Made by a program: the position numbers and the translations under genes | Notes under the pieces: model-generated | The model's input: the letters and a program-made list of their open reading frames with translations, nothing else | Told to the model about the DNA's origin: nothing | The model's database searches: none | Assembly: GCA_016708025.1 (NCBI GenBank) | Contig: JADJGQ010000001.1 | Location: 1,054,001 to 1,118,000 of the forward strand | Length of the DNA: 64,000 nt | Source of the DNA: a bacterium | GTDB taxonomy: Bacteria > Zixibacteria > MSB-5A5 > GN15 > FEB-12 | Direction of reading: 5' to 3' | Shown: positions 8,126-15,548 of the stretch, piece by piece | How the letters are laid out: every line of letters starts with the position of its first letter | Position numbering within the stretch: the stretch's first letter is position 1

Positions 8126-8629
8126 TCATAGGAACTTCTGCATCCACACTATATCAAACTCCTGGTCGAACTTAATTCCTGCGCGTCTGAACCGTCCGCA
8201 CTCGACAAACCCATGCTTGAGATGAAACGCAATTGACTGCTCGTTGCGAGAAGATATCGATGCCACCAAACTGATCATCCCAAGCGTGCGAGCATCTGTC
8301 TCGATCCGCTCAAGCAGCAGCGACCCCAATCCGCGCCCGGTATACTCGGGGAAGAACGAGTAGCCGATCTCGCCAGTCTGCTTGACGGTGTCGCCGGGAT
8401 GAACCGGGCGAAGTCCGCCTGAGCTGACCACTTTGCCTTCAATCTCGACGACGTAATTCGGGTAATCATCGGTTTGTGTATTGAACCGTTCGGTGATCAT
8501 CTTCCCGTATGGTTGGGAATTATACGAGACGAAGGTATTAAGCGCGAAATGATCGATGATCGCCGCAACGGCTTCGGCATCTTCAGGCGTGTAACGGCGG
8601 ATGAGGGGGGAGGGCATGGGATTTTGCAT
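8126..8629 (-). CDS. GNAT family N-acetyltransferase (phosphinothricin acetyltransferase-like)
   Basis: 167 residues. It begins IRRYTPEDAEAVAAI, the first beta-alpha unit of GNAT folds. The acetyl-CoA site motif appears as SFFPEYTGRGLGSLLLE (R/Q-x-x-G-x-G/A), and the end has NEQSIAFHLKHGFVECGRF, the usual strand-helix with the conserved GF. The layout (TFVSYNSQPY early, GRFRRAGIKFD late) is nearest to the PAT/YwnH-type enzymes that acetylate small amines or amino acids. The substrate cannot be read from the sequence. It seems monocistronic. Confidence 0.85.
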   Translation of the reverse strand: MQNPMPSPLIRRYTPEDAEAVAAIIDHFALNTFVSYNSQPYGKMITERFNTQTDDYPNYVVEIEGKVVSSGGLRPVHPGDTVKQTGEIGYSFFPEYTGRGLGSLLLERIETDARTLGMISLVASISSRNEQSIAFHLKHGFVECGRFRRAGIKFDQEFDIVWMQKFL

Positions 8630-8651
8630 ATCGGCGCATTACGTATCCAGA

Positions 8652-9059
8652 TTATCGCCCGAATTTACTTGGGCAGATCAACGAAAGAACCCAGAACAGT
8701 ATGATAGCAGTATAAACACGTGTCGCATTTGTAGCACTCAAGATGCTGTTCGGTGGTTTCTTTGAGTATTGCTTCAGTCCTAGCCTGTGCTTCAAGTTCA
8801 AGAGCCCTCTCGCAGAACTTATGCCAGTAAAGCGAAGCGCGATTTTCAATGACTAAGAAGGTTAATGCCGCTAACAGACCGCCAATGTTTAATGAAGTCG
8901 TAACCGTCCCCGACAATTTGTCTTGTGAGGTGTAAATTGTCGCTATGATGCCTGCTGTAACCGCAATAAATAGGGTTAGTTGGCGAAACGAGCATTAGCG
9001 TAGTGTCGCATATTGCCGCTCACATCCAAGTACTCATCTCTCGATGGGCTTTCATTCAT
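8652..9059 (-). pseudogene. small three-TM membrane protein coupled to the OLD nuclease; two compensating frameshifts
   Basis: Joined over two single-base shifts, one coherent protein of about 135 residues appears. It starts MNESPSRDEYLDVSGN at ATG 9059, which overlaps the nuclease stop as ATGA. The frame slips after YANARF at the T run near 8986-8988. It then runs RQLTLFIAVTAGII, LNIGGLLAALTFLVIE and ASLYWHKFCERALELE. Near 8790 it slips back to the first frame and ends HRLGLKQYSKKPP, SATNATRVYTAIILFWVL. The parts make three TM segments with a cytoplasmic YWHKF/RLGLKQYS region. The two indels cancel, and the text on both sides is protein-like, so either they are sequence errors or the gene is newly decayed. 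I recall similar unnamed small membrane proteins but cannot name a family. Confidence 0.6.
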
Positions 9060-10918
9060 TGGGCTGGCTCCTTACTTGCTCGCAGAGCCTTCCGTATCGA
9101 ACCTACCAGTGCGTCGAGCCTCTTCAAAGTAACTTGCTGCAAAGTTAGCCCACCCTTTGCACGGGCTCGCTCGAGGAATTGCTTAGCAATTAGCACTTTA
9201 TTCAATCTCAATTTCTTCAGATATTCGGAGTTGCTACAATCGAACTCGATTCTTTCATCTTGTAGAATGTGAGACACGAAATCACGCTTGTCAAACAGGT
9301 CTTCTATCGTCCCCACTTCTTCGGAAACCGCCAATGTAAGATCTTTAGAGACGAGCCAATTATTCCTTAGATTCTGCTGACCGTTCTTCTTGCCCATATC
9401 GTTGTCGAATAGATAAATGACATCGCAACCCCAACCCCGCAGTATGGTGCCGACAATCGGCATATTCCCTGAACCGCCACCAAACACGAAGTTAATGTCC
9501 TTCCAATTGCAGAGGCATTTGAATGCGGTCAAGTAGTACTGATCAGAGGGTCCCTCAACAACAACATTCTGCATCTGACTGTGGTTCAGAATACCACTCT
9601 TGAGATCCAGCCCTATCGCTGTGAGCACTGGCGTGAGAGCCTCCTTATCGGTAGCTGTGTGCACCCTATTAATGACTTCGGTGCCTCGTTTTCGTGATCT
9701 CTGAATTAGCCGGATTCTATTCAGTTTGTCTGCCTCAAGTAAGTACGGTGAATGAGTAGAGAAGACTATCTGAGTGCTCTTAGAACAATCTTCAAGATTC
9801 CCTAGTATGTCAGCTTGAGCTTTTGCGTGAAGGAACAGCCCTGGTTCATCAATTAGGATTACGTTAGGGACGCCTTCTCGCGCTCTGGCCGAGACTTTCA
9901 CGTAAAATGCCAAGTGCCATTGACGTCCTTTGCTTCTGAGGCTTGGTTCAAATGGATAGCCGTCTTCCATAATCCAGAATTGCAGATTCTGGGAATCCCA
10001 ATCTACACTCAATCTTGTCAAATCCTGAGTCCAAAATTTCTCATAGTCCTTATTGAGGCGTAAATTTACGTCGGTTTTATGTCTGTGCTTCTCTCTATCT
10101 ATGGCATTTTGAATTACATCAACGTCTAAGTCGCTAACAACAGACAAATCCTTTATCCACTGATTCGTTGTTAATTCGGCGTAAGGGATTTTATTAGGAA
10201 ACACATCTTCAAAAGAACTAAAGAGAATAAAATTCGGAACCCATCTCGATGTGAGATGCTCGAGGAACACGCTATCAAGTTGAGTGGCCCATTCAAGATC
10301 CGTCAATAAATTGGGAAATGACTCGAGTGCCGCAAGAAGTAGATCCTTGTCGGGAGTGTTCGCAAGAGTCGAGAGTGGAATCTGTGTGATCAATTTGTAC
10401 TTGTTGAAGATTGCTAGATCCGACTTGGGTACTTTTAGCGTCAACTCAGGCAAGGGTTGCAGTGTACCTGATAGTTTTTTGAGTAGTTTCTGTATTTGGT
10501 TCAGACTTGCTCGAGCAAGTGCGAGACGCTCGACGACTTCGGATTCAAAGGAGACTTTAGCACGCTTTGCAGTCTCCTCGGTAATGCGGTATTTGTCGGG
10601 AAATGACTTAACGATTCGAAGCTCGATATTGCCGCTGACTGACCTCTCAACTTCCATTTTCCCAAAGATTTCATTTATACTCTCTTTATCCGCGGTGAAG
10701 GTCAATGCAATTTCGGGCAGAGCTTCGGACATCCCTATCGGTTTCGCATCTTCTCTAATATGCCGTTCCACATCGAAATCTTCAAGCGCCTCAAGGATGG
10801 ACGTTTTGCCGGATTCGTTCCTTCCAGCCAGAATAGTCACTCCTTCCTCGACGTAACACTCTCCGCTGTCAGAAATCGATTTGTAATTTTTGATTCTAAA
10901 TGACTTGATACGAAGCAT
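9056..10918 (-). CDS. OLD family ATPase/TOPRIM endonuclease
   Basis: 620 residues. The N-terminus is an SMC/RecF-like ATPase with Walker A GRNESGKT (32-39), a long helical insertion, RSKGRQWHLAFYV (328-340, signature-like), Walker B VILIDEPGLFLHAKAQ (353-368) and the H-loop STHSPYLL (387-394). A TOPRIM domain follows: VVEGPSDQYYL with Glu 455, then YLFDNDMGK with Asp 505 and 507, and TIEDLF near 540. This is the overruled-phage-lysogenization-defect architecture, a nuclease used in phage defence. No UvrD-like helicase (Gabija) or reverse transcriptase is adjacent; instead a small membrane protein overlaps its stop by four bases. Codon use looks more AT-rich than in neighbours, and a tRNA-Arg lies 166 nt upstream, both hinting at acquisition by transfer. 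Confidence 0.88.
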   Translation of the reverse strand: MLRIKSFRIKNYKSISDSGECYVEEGVTILAGRNESGKTSILEALEDFDVERHIREDAKPIGMSEALPEIALTFTADKESINEIFGKMEVERSVSGNIELRIVKSFPDKYRITEETAKRAKVSFESEVVERLALARASLNQIQKLLKKLSGTLQPLPELTLKVPKSDLAIFNKYKLITQIPLSTLANTPDKDLLLAALESFPNLLTDLEWATQLDSVFLEHLTSRWVPNFILFSSFEDVFPNKIPYAELTTNQWIKDLSVVSDLDVDVIQNAIDREKHRHKTDVNLRLNKDYEKFWTQDLTRLSVDWDSQNLQFWIMEDGYPFEPSLRSKGRQWHLAFYVKVSARAREGVPNVILIDEPGLFLHAKAQADILGNLEDCSKSTQIVFSTHSPYLLEADKLNRIRLIQRSRKRGTEVINRVHTATDKEALTPVLTAIGLDLKSGILNHSQMQNVVVEGPSDQYYLTAFKCLCNWKDINFVFGGGSGNMPIVGTILRGWGCDVIYLFDNDMGKKNGQQNLRNNWLVSKDLTLAVSEEVGTIEDLFDKRDFVSHILQDERIEFDCSNSEYLKKLRLNKVLIAKQFLERARAKGGLTLQQVTLKRLDALVGSIRKALRASKEPAQ

Positions 10919-11083
10919 TGGTTTCCCCTAGTTCTGCATTGGACCGTTTGGAATCAATTTCAATAATAGTAGCATCAAGTCCAGACATAGACTGCCGGCG
11001 TACCATGTGGCATATTTGAGTTTGATCGAAGGGGCAAATAGGCATTGGACTCAACTAATCACAACACTACTTCAAATAATCAG

Positions 11084-11155
11084 TACCCCCGACAGGAATC
11101 GAACCTGTATTACCGGCTTCGGAGGCCAGTGCGTTATCCATTACACCACGGGGGC
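11084..11155 (-). tRNA. tRNA-Arg (anticodon CCG)
   Basis: 72 nt on the minus strand. The acceptor GCCCCCG pairs with CGGGGGT, the anticodon arm is CTGGC-CTCCGAA-GCCGG giving CCG, and the T arm is ACAGG-TTCGATT-CCTGT. CCA is not encoded. It stands at the edge of the AT-richer OLD-nuclease island, a usual place for integration, though I saw no duplicated 3' end. Confidence 0.93.
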
Positions 11156-11268
11156 AGTGTCTTGACCGAGGCCGGTCGGCTCCCGCCGACCAACCAGATT
11201 CGGTTGGAATCAGTAGATAACACAATTGAAGGGTTGAGGGCAATAAGGAAAAGTAAGGGGGAATAGGT

Positions 11269-11298
11269 TGCTTCGTTGCTTCGCTCCACGCAATGATC
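11269..11298. repeat. dispersed intergenic repeat of the TTCG-CTCC-ACGCAATGA type
   Basis: This stretch reads TGCTTCGTTGCTTCGCTCCA followed by CGCAATGATC. It resembles a short intergenic element I know from several unrelated bacteria. Only one copy is in the window. Confidence 0.35.
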
Positions 11299-11307
11299 TG
11301 AGTGGCG

Positions 11308-11327
11308 GGCAGACGGGGACGTCTGCC
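11308..11327. repeat. perfect hairpin
   Basis: GGCAGAC (11308-11314) and GTCTGCC (11321-11327) form a 7-bp stem with loop GGGGAC. There is no T-run, so it is more likely an intergenic palindromic repeat than a terminator. Confidence 0.4.
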
Positions 11328-11563
11328 GCGCAATCGGTCGAAGTGAAGAGTGAAGAAGGATCCCCGCTCCCGGTTCGAGCCCGGGGCATGCTACGCGGGA
11401 TGATGCGGGTGGACGGTCGCAAGGATGTGCTGGAAAGTGGAGGCGCGCCCAGCAAGACCGAGAGTAAGTCAACCTCCAACAATTCCATTGATTTAGCGGG
11501 TCAAGTCGCCTACCTTTGCAGTTCTGAAAAGAATAGGCGCGGCTAAGATAATCCATCAGGATT

Positions 11564-11589
11564 GGATGCCCGCCTGCGCGGCATGATGC
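11564..11589. repeat. dispersed intergenic repeat, copy 2
   Basis: Second copy of the 26-nt unit at 8053-8078 (two mismatches), built on CCCGCCTGCGCGG (11569-11581) plus ATGATGC. The two copies flank the GNAT/OLD/tRNA-Arg interval in the same orientation. Confidence 0.55.
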
Positions 11590-11678
11590 TCTGTCCAAGC
11601 CCTATTGTGGAGTTCGAATGGTGGAGCAGTCAAGCCGCATAAGCTGATTATAACCGTTTGTGATATAAGGATTAACCC

Positions 11679-13397
11679 ATGCGCTGGTCGCAGACATACA
11701 TTCCGACTCTCCGTGAACAACAGGCCGAAGCCGAACTGATCTCCCACCAACTGCTGCTTCGCGGCGGCTATATCCGCAAACTCGCCGCAGGAGTCTATAT
11801 CTACCTGCCGCTGATGAACCGGGTGATCGACAAGTTCTCCAATATCGTCCGTGAAGAGATGAACGCCGCGGGCGGACTTGAGATCACGATGTCGGTTCTT
11901 TGCCCGGCCGAGGTCTGGCAGCAGACCGGTCGATACACGACCGTCGGTAAAGAACAGATGCGGATGAAGGACCGTCACCAGCACGAAATGATCCTTTGCG
12001 GCACGCATGAAGAGACCGTCACTCATCTGGTCGCCGGCGAAGTCAAAAGTTATCGCCAACTGCCGCTGCATCTCTATCAGATCCAGGTGAAATTCCGCGA
12101 TGAGATCCGCCCACGTTTCGGACTGATGCGCGGCCGTGAGTTCATCATGAAGGATGCATATACGTTTGATGCCGACGAAGCCTCGTTTATGAAAACCTAC
12201 GACCGGATGGTCCAGGCTTATTTCAATGTCTTCAAGCGGGCCGGGATCGATGTCGTCAAAGTTGAGTCCGACACCGGCGCGATGGGCGGCAAAGCGGCGC
12301 ATGAGTTCATGCTGCTGGTCGATACCGAAGCCGGGGAAGAGGTGATCCTCTTTTGCGAAAAGTGCAACTATGCGGCGAACCGCGAGAAGGCAACTTTCCG
12401 CGATCCACTCAATATCGCCAAAGAGACCGATCACAAGCCGATGCAGGTTGTCGACACGCCGGGCGCGGCGACAATCGAACAGGTGACGTCGTTCCTGAAA
12501 GTGCCGGCAACCAAGCTGGTCAAGACACTGATCTACATGGCTGATGGTCAGCCGGTGGCCGCAATGATCCGCGGCGACCGCGACCTGAACGAAGTGAAAT
12601 TGAAAAACGCTCTGAAGGCGATCGACCTGACTATGGCGACCGCCGAGCAGGTGACCGAGTTCACCAAAGCGCCGGTCGGCTTTGCCGGACCGGTCGGCCT
12701 GAAGGATGTCACTATCCTGGTTGACCCGCTGGTCGAATCAATGGCGAATTTCGTCGTGGGCGCCAACCAGAACGAAAAGCACATCATCAATGTCAATCTG
12801 GGGCGTGATTTCACAGCTTCCCAGGTGGTCGATCTGTCGGCGGCGCGTGGTGGCGATATCTGCCCGAACTGCGAAGCGCACATGGTTGCCAAGTCTGGTA
12901 TCGAAGTTGGGAATACCTTTATGTTGGGTACTAAGTACTCTATACCGCTGAATGCGACTTTCCTGGATGCCGAGGGGAAAGAGAACCCGATGATCATGGG
13001 GTCATACGGGATCGGAATCACACGGACGCCGCAGGCGTCGCTGGAGCGGTTCCACGACGAAAAGGGGATTATTTGGCCGAAGAATCTGGCGCCTTATTTG
13101 GTCCAGCTTATCCCGCTCAATCTGGCGAATGAGCCCCAGAAAGTGGCCGCCGAGGCAATTTACGCCGCTTTGAACCAAGCCGGGATTGAGGTCCTTTACG
13201 ATGACCGGGAGGAGCGCGCGGGGGTCAAGTTTAACGATGCTGACCTGATCGGCTTGCCGATCCGTATCACTATAGGGGACAAGTCGTTAAAGGACGGTAA
13301 TGTCGAGCTGAAGGCCCGGGCAGAGGGGACGATGGAGCTGGTGCCGGTTGCAGGCGTGGTGGAGGCGGTCCAGAAGCTGGCATCAAGACTCCCTTAG
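11679..13397 (+). CDS. proS: prolyl-tRNA synthetase, bacterial type with editing domain
   Basis: 572 residues, the normal length of the bacterial ProRS. The class II core is seen in RGGYIRKLAAGVYIYLPL, the motif 2 region FRDEIRPRFGLMRGREFIMKDAY, and CGTHEETVTHL for ATP/Pro binding. A YbaK-like INS editing domain occupies the middle (FLKVPATKLVKTLIYMADGQ, then GPVGL). Motif 3 is in IMGSYGIGITRT, and an anticodon-binding domain closes it (LIPLNLA, YDDREERAGVKF, RITIGDK). It charges tRNA-Pro. It precedes the rimP-nusA-infB block but has its own terminator hairpin. Confidence 0.97.
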   Translation: MRWSQTYIPTLREQQAEAELISHQLLLRGGYIRKLAAGVYIYLPLMNRVIDKFSNIVREEMNAAGGLEITMSVLCPAEVWQQTGRYTTVGKEQMRMKDRHQHEMILCGTHEETVTHLVAGEVKSYRQLPLHLYQIQVKFRDEIRPRFGLMRGREFIMKDAYTFDADEASFMKTYDRMVQAYFNVFKRAGIDVVKVESDTGAMGGKAAHEFMLLVDTEAGEEVILFCEKCNYAANREKATFRDPLNIAKETDHKPMQVVDTPGAATIEQVTSFLKVPATKLVKTLIYMADGQPVAAMIRGDRDLNEVKLKNALKAIDLTMATAEQVTEFTKAPVGFAGPVGLKDVTILVDPLVESMANFVVGANQNEKHIINVNLGRDFTASQVVDLSAARGGDICPNCEAHMVAKSGIEVGNTFMLGTKYSIPLNATFLDAEGKENPMIMGSYGIGITRTPQASLERFHDEKGIIWPKNLAPYLVQLIPLNLANEPQKVAAEAIYAALNQAGIEVLYDDREERAGVKFNDADLIGLPIRITIGDKSLKDGNVELKARAEGTMELVPVAGVVEAVQKLASRLP

Positions 13398-13450
13398 TCC
13401 AGAATTTTGTTGCTTCATAACAAGTTACTCTTTATCATATCCTCTTGGCG

Positions 13451-13475
13451 AAATCCGGGTTTATCCCGGATTTTG
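13451..13475 (+). terminator. terminator hairpin after proS
   Basis: AAATCCGGG (13451-13459) pairs perfectly with CCCGGATTT (13465-13473) around a 5-nt loop, followed by TT. It lies 53 nt after the proS stop and 24 nt before rimP, so it ends proS transcripts or attenuates read-through into the rimP operon. Confidence 0.7.
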
Positions 13476-13498
13476 GGTATATGTGAGATTTTTGAGGT

Positions 13499-13945
13499 AT
13501 GGCAGAAGACCTGAAACAGAAGGTATTGGACTTGATCGAACCGGCGCTACGGGCGGAAGGATTCGAGATTGCCGACATGGCGTTATCACGCTATCGGACA
13601 AGCGTGTTGATGCGTGTCTATGTGTACGGCGAGAGCGGTCCTACGTTGGCCCAGTGCAGCCACTTGTCGAATGTCATCGGCAATGTGATCGAGGGAACCG
13701 AACTGTTTGCAGGGGGTTATACACTTGAAGTGTCCTCCCCCGGTCTTGATCGACCGTTGAAGACTTCCCGGGACTTTCGGTACCGGGTTGGCGAGACGGT
13801 CAAAATCGCCTTTGTCGATTCCAAACGGAAAGCAATAACGGCCGAGATCGTCTCCGCGACGGAGGATTCGGTCACGTTTCGCGAAAAGGACAAGGAATTC
13901 GATGTCCCGCTCGCGGAAATAGAGAGAGCAAAAATACAGTTTTGA
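13499..13945 (+). CDS. rimP: ribosome maturation factor RimP
   Basis: 148 residues. The N-terminal domain has the usual start (LIEPALRAEGFEIADM) and MRVYVYGESGPTLAQCSHLSNVIG. The family signature YTLEVSSPGLDRPLKTSRDF is intact, and a C-terminal SH3-like domain follows. RimP assists maturation of the 30S subunit. It is first of the classical rimP-nusA-infB-rbfA-truB series and is followed by nusA after 13 nt. Confidence 0.95.
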   Translation: MAEDLKQKVLDLIEPALRAEGFEIADMALSRYRTSVLMRVYVYGESGPTLAQCSHLSNVIGNVIEGTELFAGGYTLEVSSPGLDRPLKTSRDFRYRVGETVKIAFVDSKRKAITAEIVSATEDSVTFREKDKEFDVPLAEIERAKIQF

Positions 13946-13958
13946 TGGAGTTGGTCTG

Positions 13959-15440
13959 ATGGCATTCGACATGCTCGAAGCAATGACCCTGATCGCCCGC
14001 GAGAAGAATATCGATTTTGACGCGGTCGTGGAAACCCTGGAAGCCAGTTTGCTGGCGGCGGCGAAGAAGAAATATGCCTACACGGACAATATTACCTTCA
14101 AGTTCGACCGCAAAGCCAATGAACTGTCCATGATCGCCACCAAGAAGGTGGTGAACCAGGTGAACGACCCGAATATCGAGATCCCGTTGATCGATGCCAA
14201 AGAGCTCGATCCGGAAGCGCAGCTTGGGGATGAACTGGATATTTACCTGGATTACGAGTTTGAATTCGGTCGCAATGCGATCAATTCGGCCAAGCAGATA
14301 TTGATCCAGAAGATCCGTGAAGCGGAGCATGAGCGGATATACAACGAGTTTATCGACAAGGTCGGCACGCTGGTCACCGGTGTGGTGCAGCAGATCGACA
14401 AGGGGAATGTGATCGTCAACCTCGGGCGCGGTGAAGCGATCCTTCTGGTCAAAGAGCAGATCCCGCGCGAGAAGTTCCGCCAGGGAGACCGTATCCGGGC
14501 GTACATTCTCGATGTCCAGAAGACGCCGCGCGGGCCGCAGATCATTCTGTCCCGTGTCAATAACGAGTTCCTCCGGGCGCTCTTTGCGCTTGAGGTTCCG
14601 GAGATCTACGAGAAGATCATCGAGATCCGGGCGATCGCCCGCGAACCCGGTGAAAGAGCCAAAATCGCGGTTTATTCCTCGGATGAGCGAATCGACCCGG
14701 TGGGTGCGTGTGTCGGGATCAAAGGGGTACGAGTGCAGAGTATCGTCCGCGAACTGAATAACGAGCGGATCGATATCGTGCCGTTTACTTCGAATCCCGA
14801 AGTATTCGTGACGCGTGCGTTGGCTCCGGCCAAGGTTACCGCGATCGACGTGTTCGATGCCGAGAAGAAGATGACGGTCGCCGTAGAGGATGAGAAGTTG
14901 TCGCTGGCGATCGGCCGTAATGGGCAGAATGCTCGGCTGGCGTCCCGACTGACCGGATGGAAAGTGAATATCCTCGCTGAATCCGAATACAACGACCAGA
15001 AGAAGCGTGAAGCTGAGATGCTGGTGCCGGTGGGAGATCTTGAGGGGATCGGTTCGAAAATACGCGACCGGTTGATCGAGGCGGATATCAGTTCGATCCA
15101 GCGATTGGCAGCTGCCTCGGTTGAGACGCTGATGAAGATCGAGGGGATCGGGCAGAAGACGGCGGAGACGCTGATCGAGCGAGCCAAGGAGCGGGTGGTG
15201 GAGATCGAGCGCGATCGACTTGCCGCTGACAAGCTGAGTGTGGCTACTTCGACAGTCTCAGTCGCCGATGACAAGCTGGCGGAGAGCGATCTCTTCCACA
15301 CGGATGCGGAAATGGCCGCTGAAGAAGCAGCCGAAGAAGACGACGACGATGAAGATGATGATGATGACGAAGATGATGATACGGATGAAGAAGAAGCCGG
15401 GAGTGACGGCGAAGCGGAGGACGAGAGTAAAGGGAAGTAA
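13959..15440 (+). CDS. nusA: transcription termination/antitermination factor NusA
   Basis: 493 residues; GGAG 8 nt before the ATG. Domains in order: N-terminal RNA-polymerase-binding domain, S1 domain (GTLVTGVVQQIDKGNVIVNLG), KH1/KH2 with VGACVGIKGVRVQSI and LAIGRNGQNARLAS, and a helix-hairpin-helix region (LEGIGSKIRDRLIEA, IEGIGQKTAETLIE). It ends in an unusual acidic tail of about 35 residues made nearly only of Asp and Glu, encoded by GAC/GAT/GAA repeats. The protein controls pausing, termination and antitermination. It is cotranscribed with rimP. Confidence 0.97.
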   Translation: MAFDMLEAMTLIAREKNIDFDAVVETLEASLLAAAKKKYAYTDNITFKFDRKANELSMIATKKVVNQVNDPNIEIPLIDAKELDPEAQLGDELDIYLDYEFEFGRNAINSAKQILIQKIREAEHERIYNEFIDKVGTLVTGVVQQIDKGNVIVNLGRGEAILLVKEQIPREKFRQGDRIRAYILDVQKTPRGPQIILSRVNNEFLRALFALEVPEIYEKIIEIRAIAREPGERAKIAVYSSDERIDPVGACVGIKGVRVQSIVRELNNERIDIVPFTSNPEVFVTRALAPAKVTAIDVFDAEKKMTVAVEDEKLSLAIGRNGQNARLASRLTGWKVNILAESEYNDQKKREAEMLVPVGDLEGIGSKIRDRLIEADISSIQRLAAASVETLMKIEGIGQKTAETLIERAKERVVEIERDRLAADKLSVATSTVSVADDKLAESDLFHTDAEMAAEEAAEEDDDDEDDDDDEDDDTDEEEAGSDGEAEDESKGK

Positions 15441-15548
15441 GGGAGCATGAGCGTGGGCAGGCTTCGCGATGAAGCTGTCGACACGGAGTAAGCGGCCGCG
15501 CCAGTAAGGCGCGTGAGAGGACAGAAGGGATACGAGTAGTAAACGCAT

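Larger units (their letters stand above)
11156..11678. other. 523-nt repeat-rich spacer between tRNA-Arg and proS
   Basis: No gene supported. The spacer holds at least three kinds of intergenic repeat (separate entries at 11269, 11308 and 11564) and a further CGCGGGATGATGCGGG element near 11394-11409. AAGGAT before the ATG at 11679 is the proS ribosome site. The proS promoter should lie in the last 100 nt, but I could not identify it with confidence. Confidence 0.45.

Noticed and set aside
9056..10918. Gabija (GajA-GajB) system
   Set aside because: The nuclease resembles GajA in domain order, but no UvrD-like helicase gene is adjacent on either side; the partner is a small membrane protein.
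11084..11155. Attachment site inside tRNA-Arg
   Set aside because: I found no second copy of the tRNA 3' end nearby and no integrase gene, so an att site cannot be supported.
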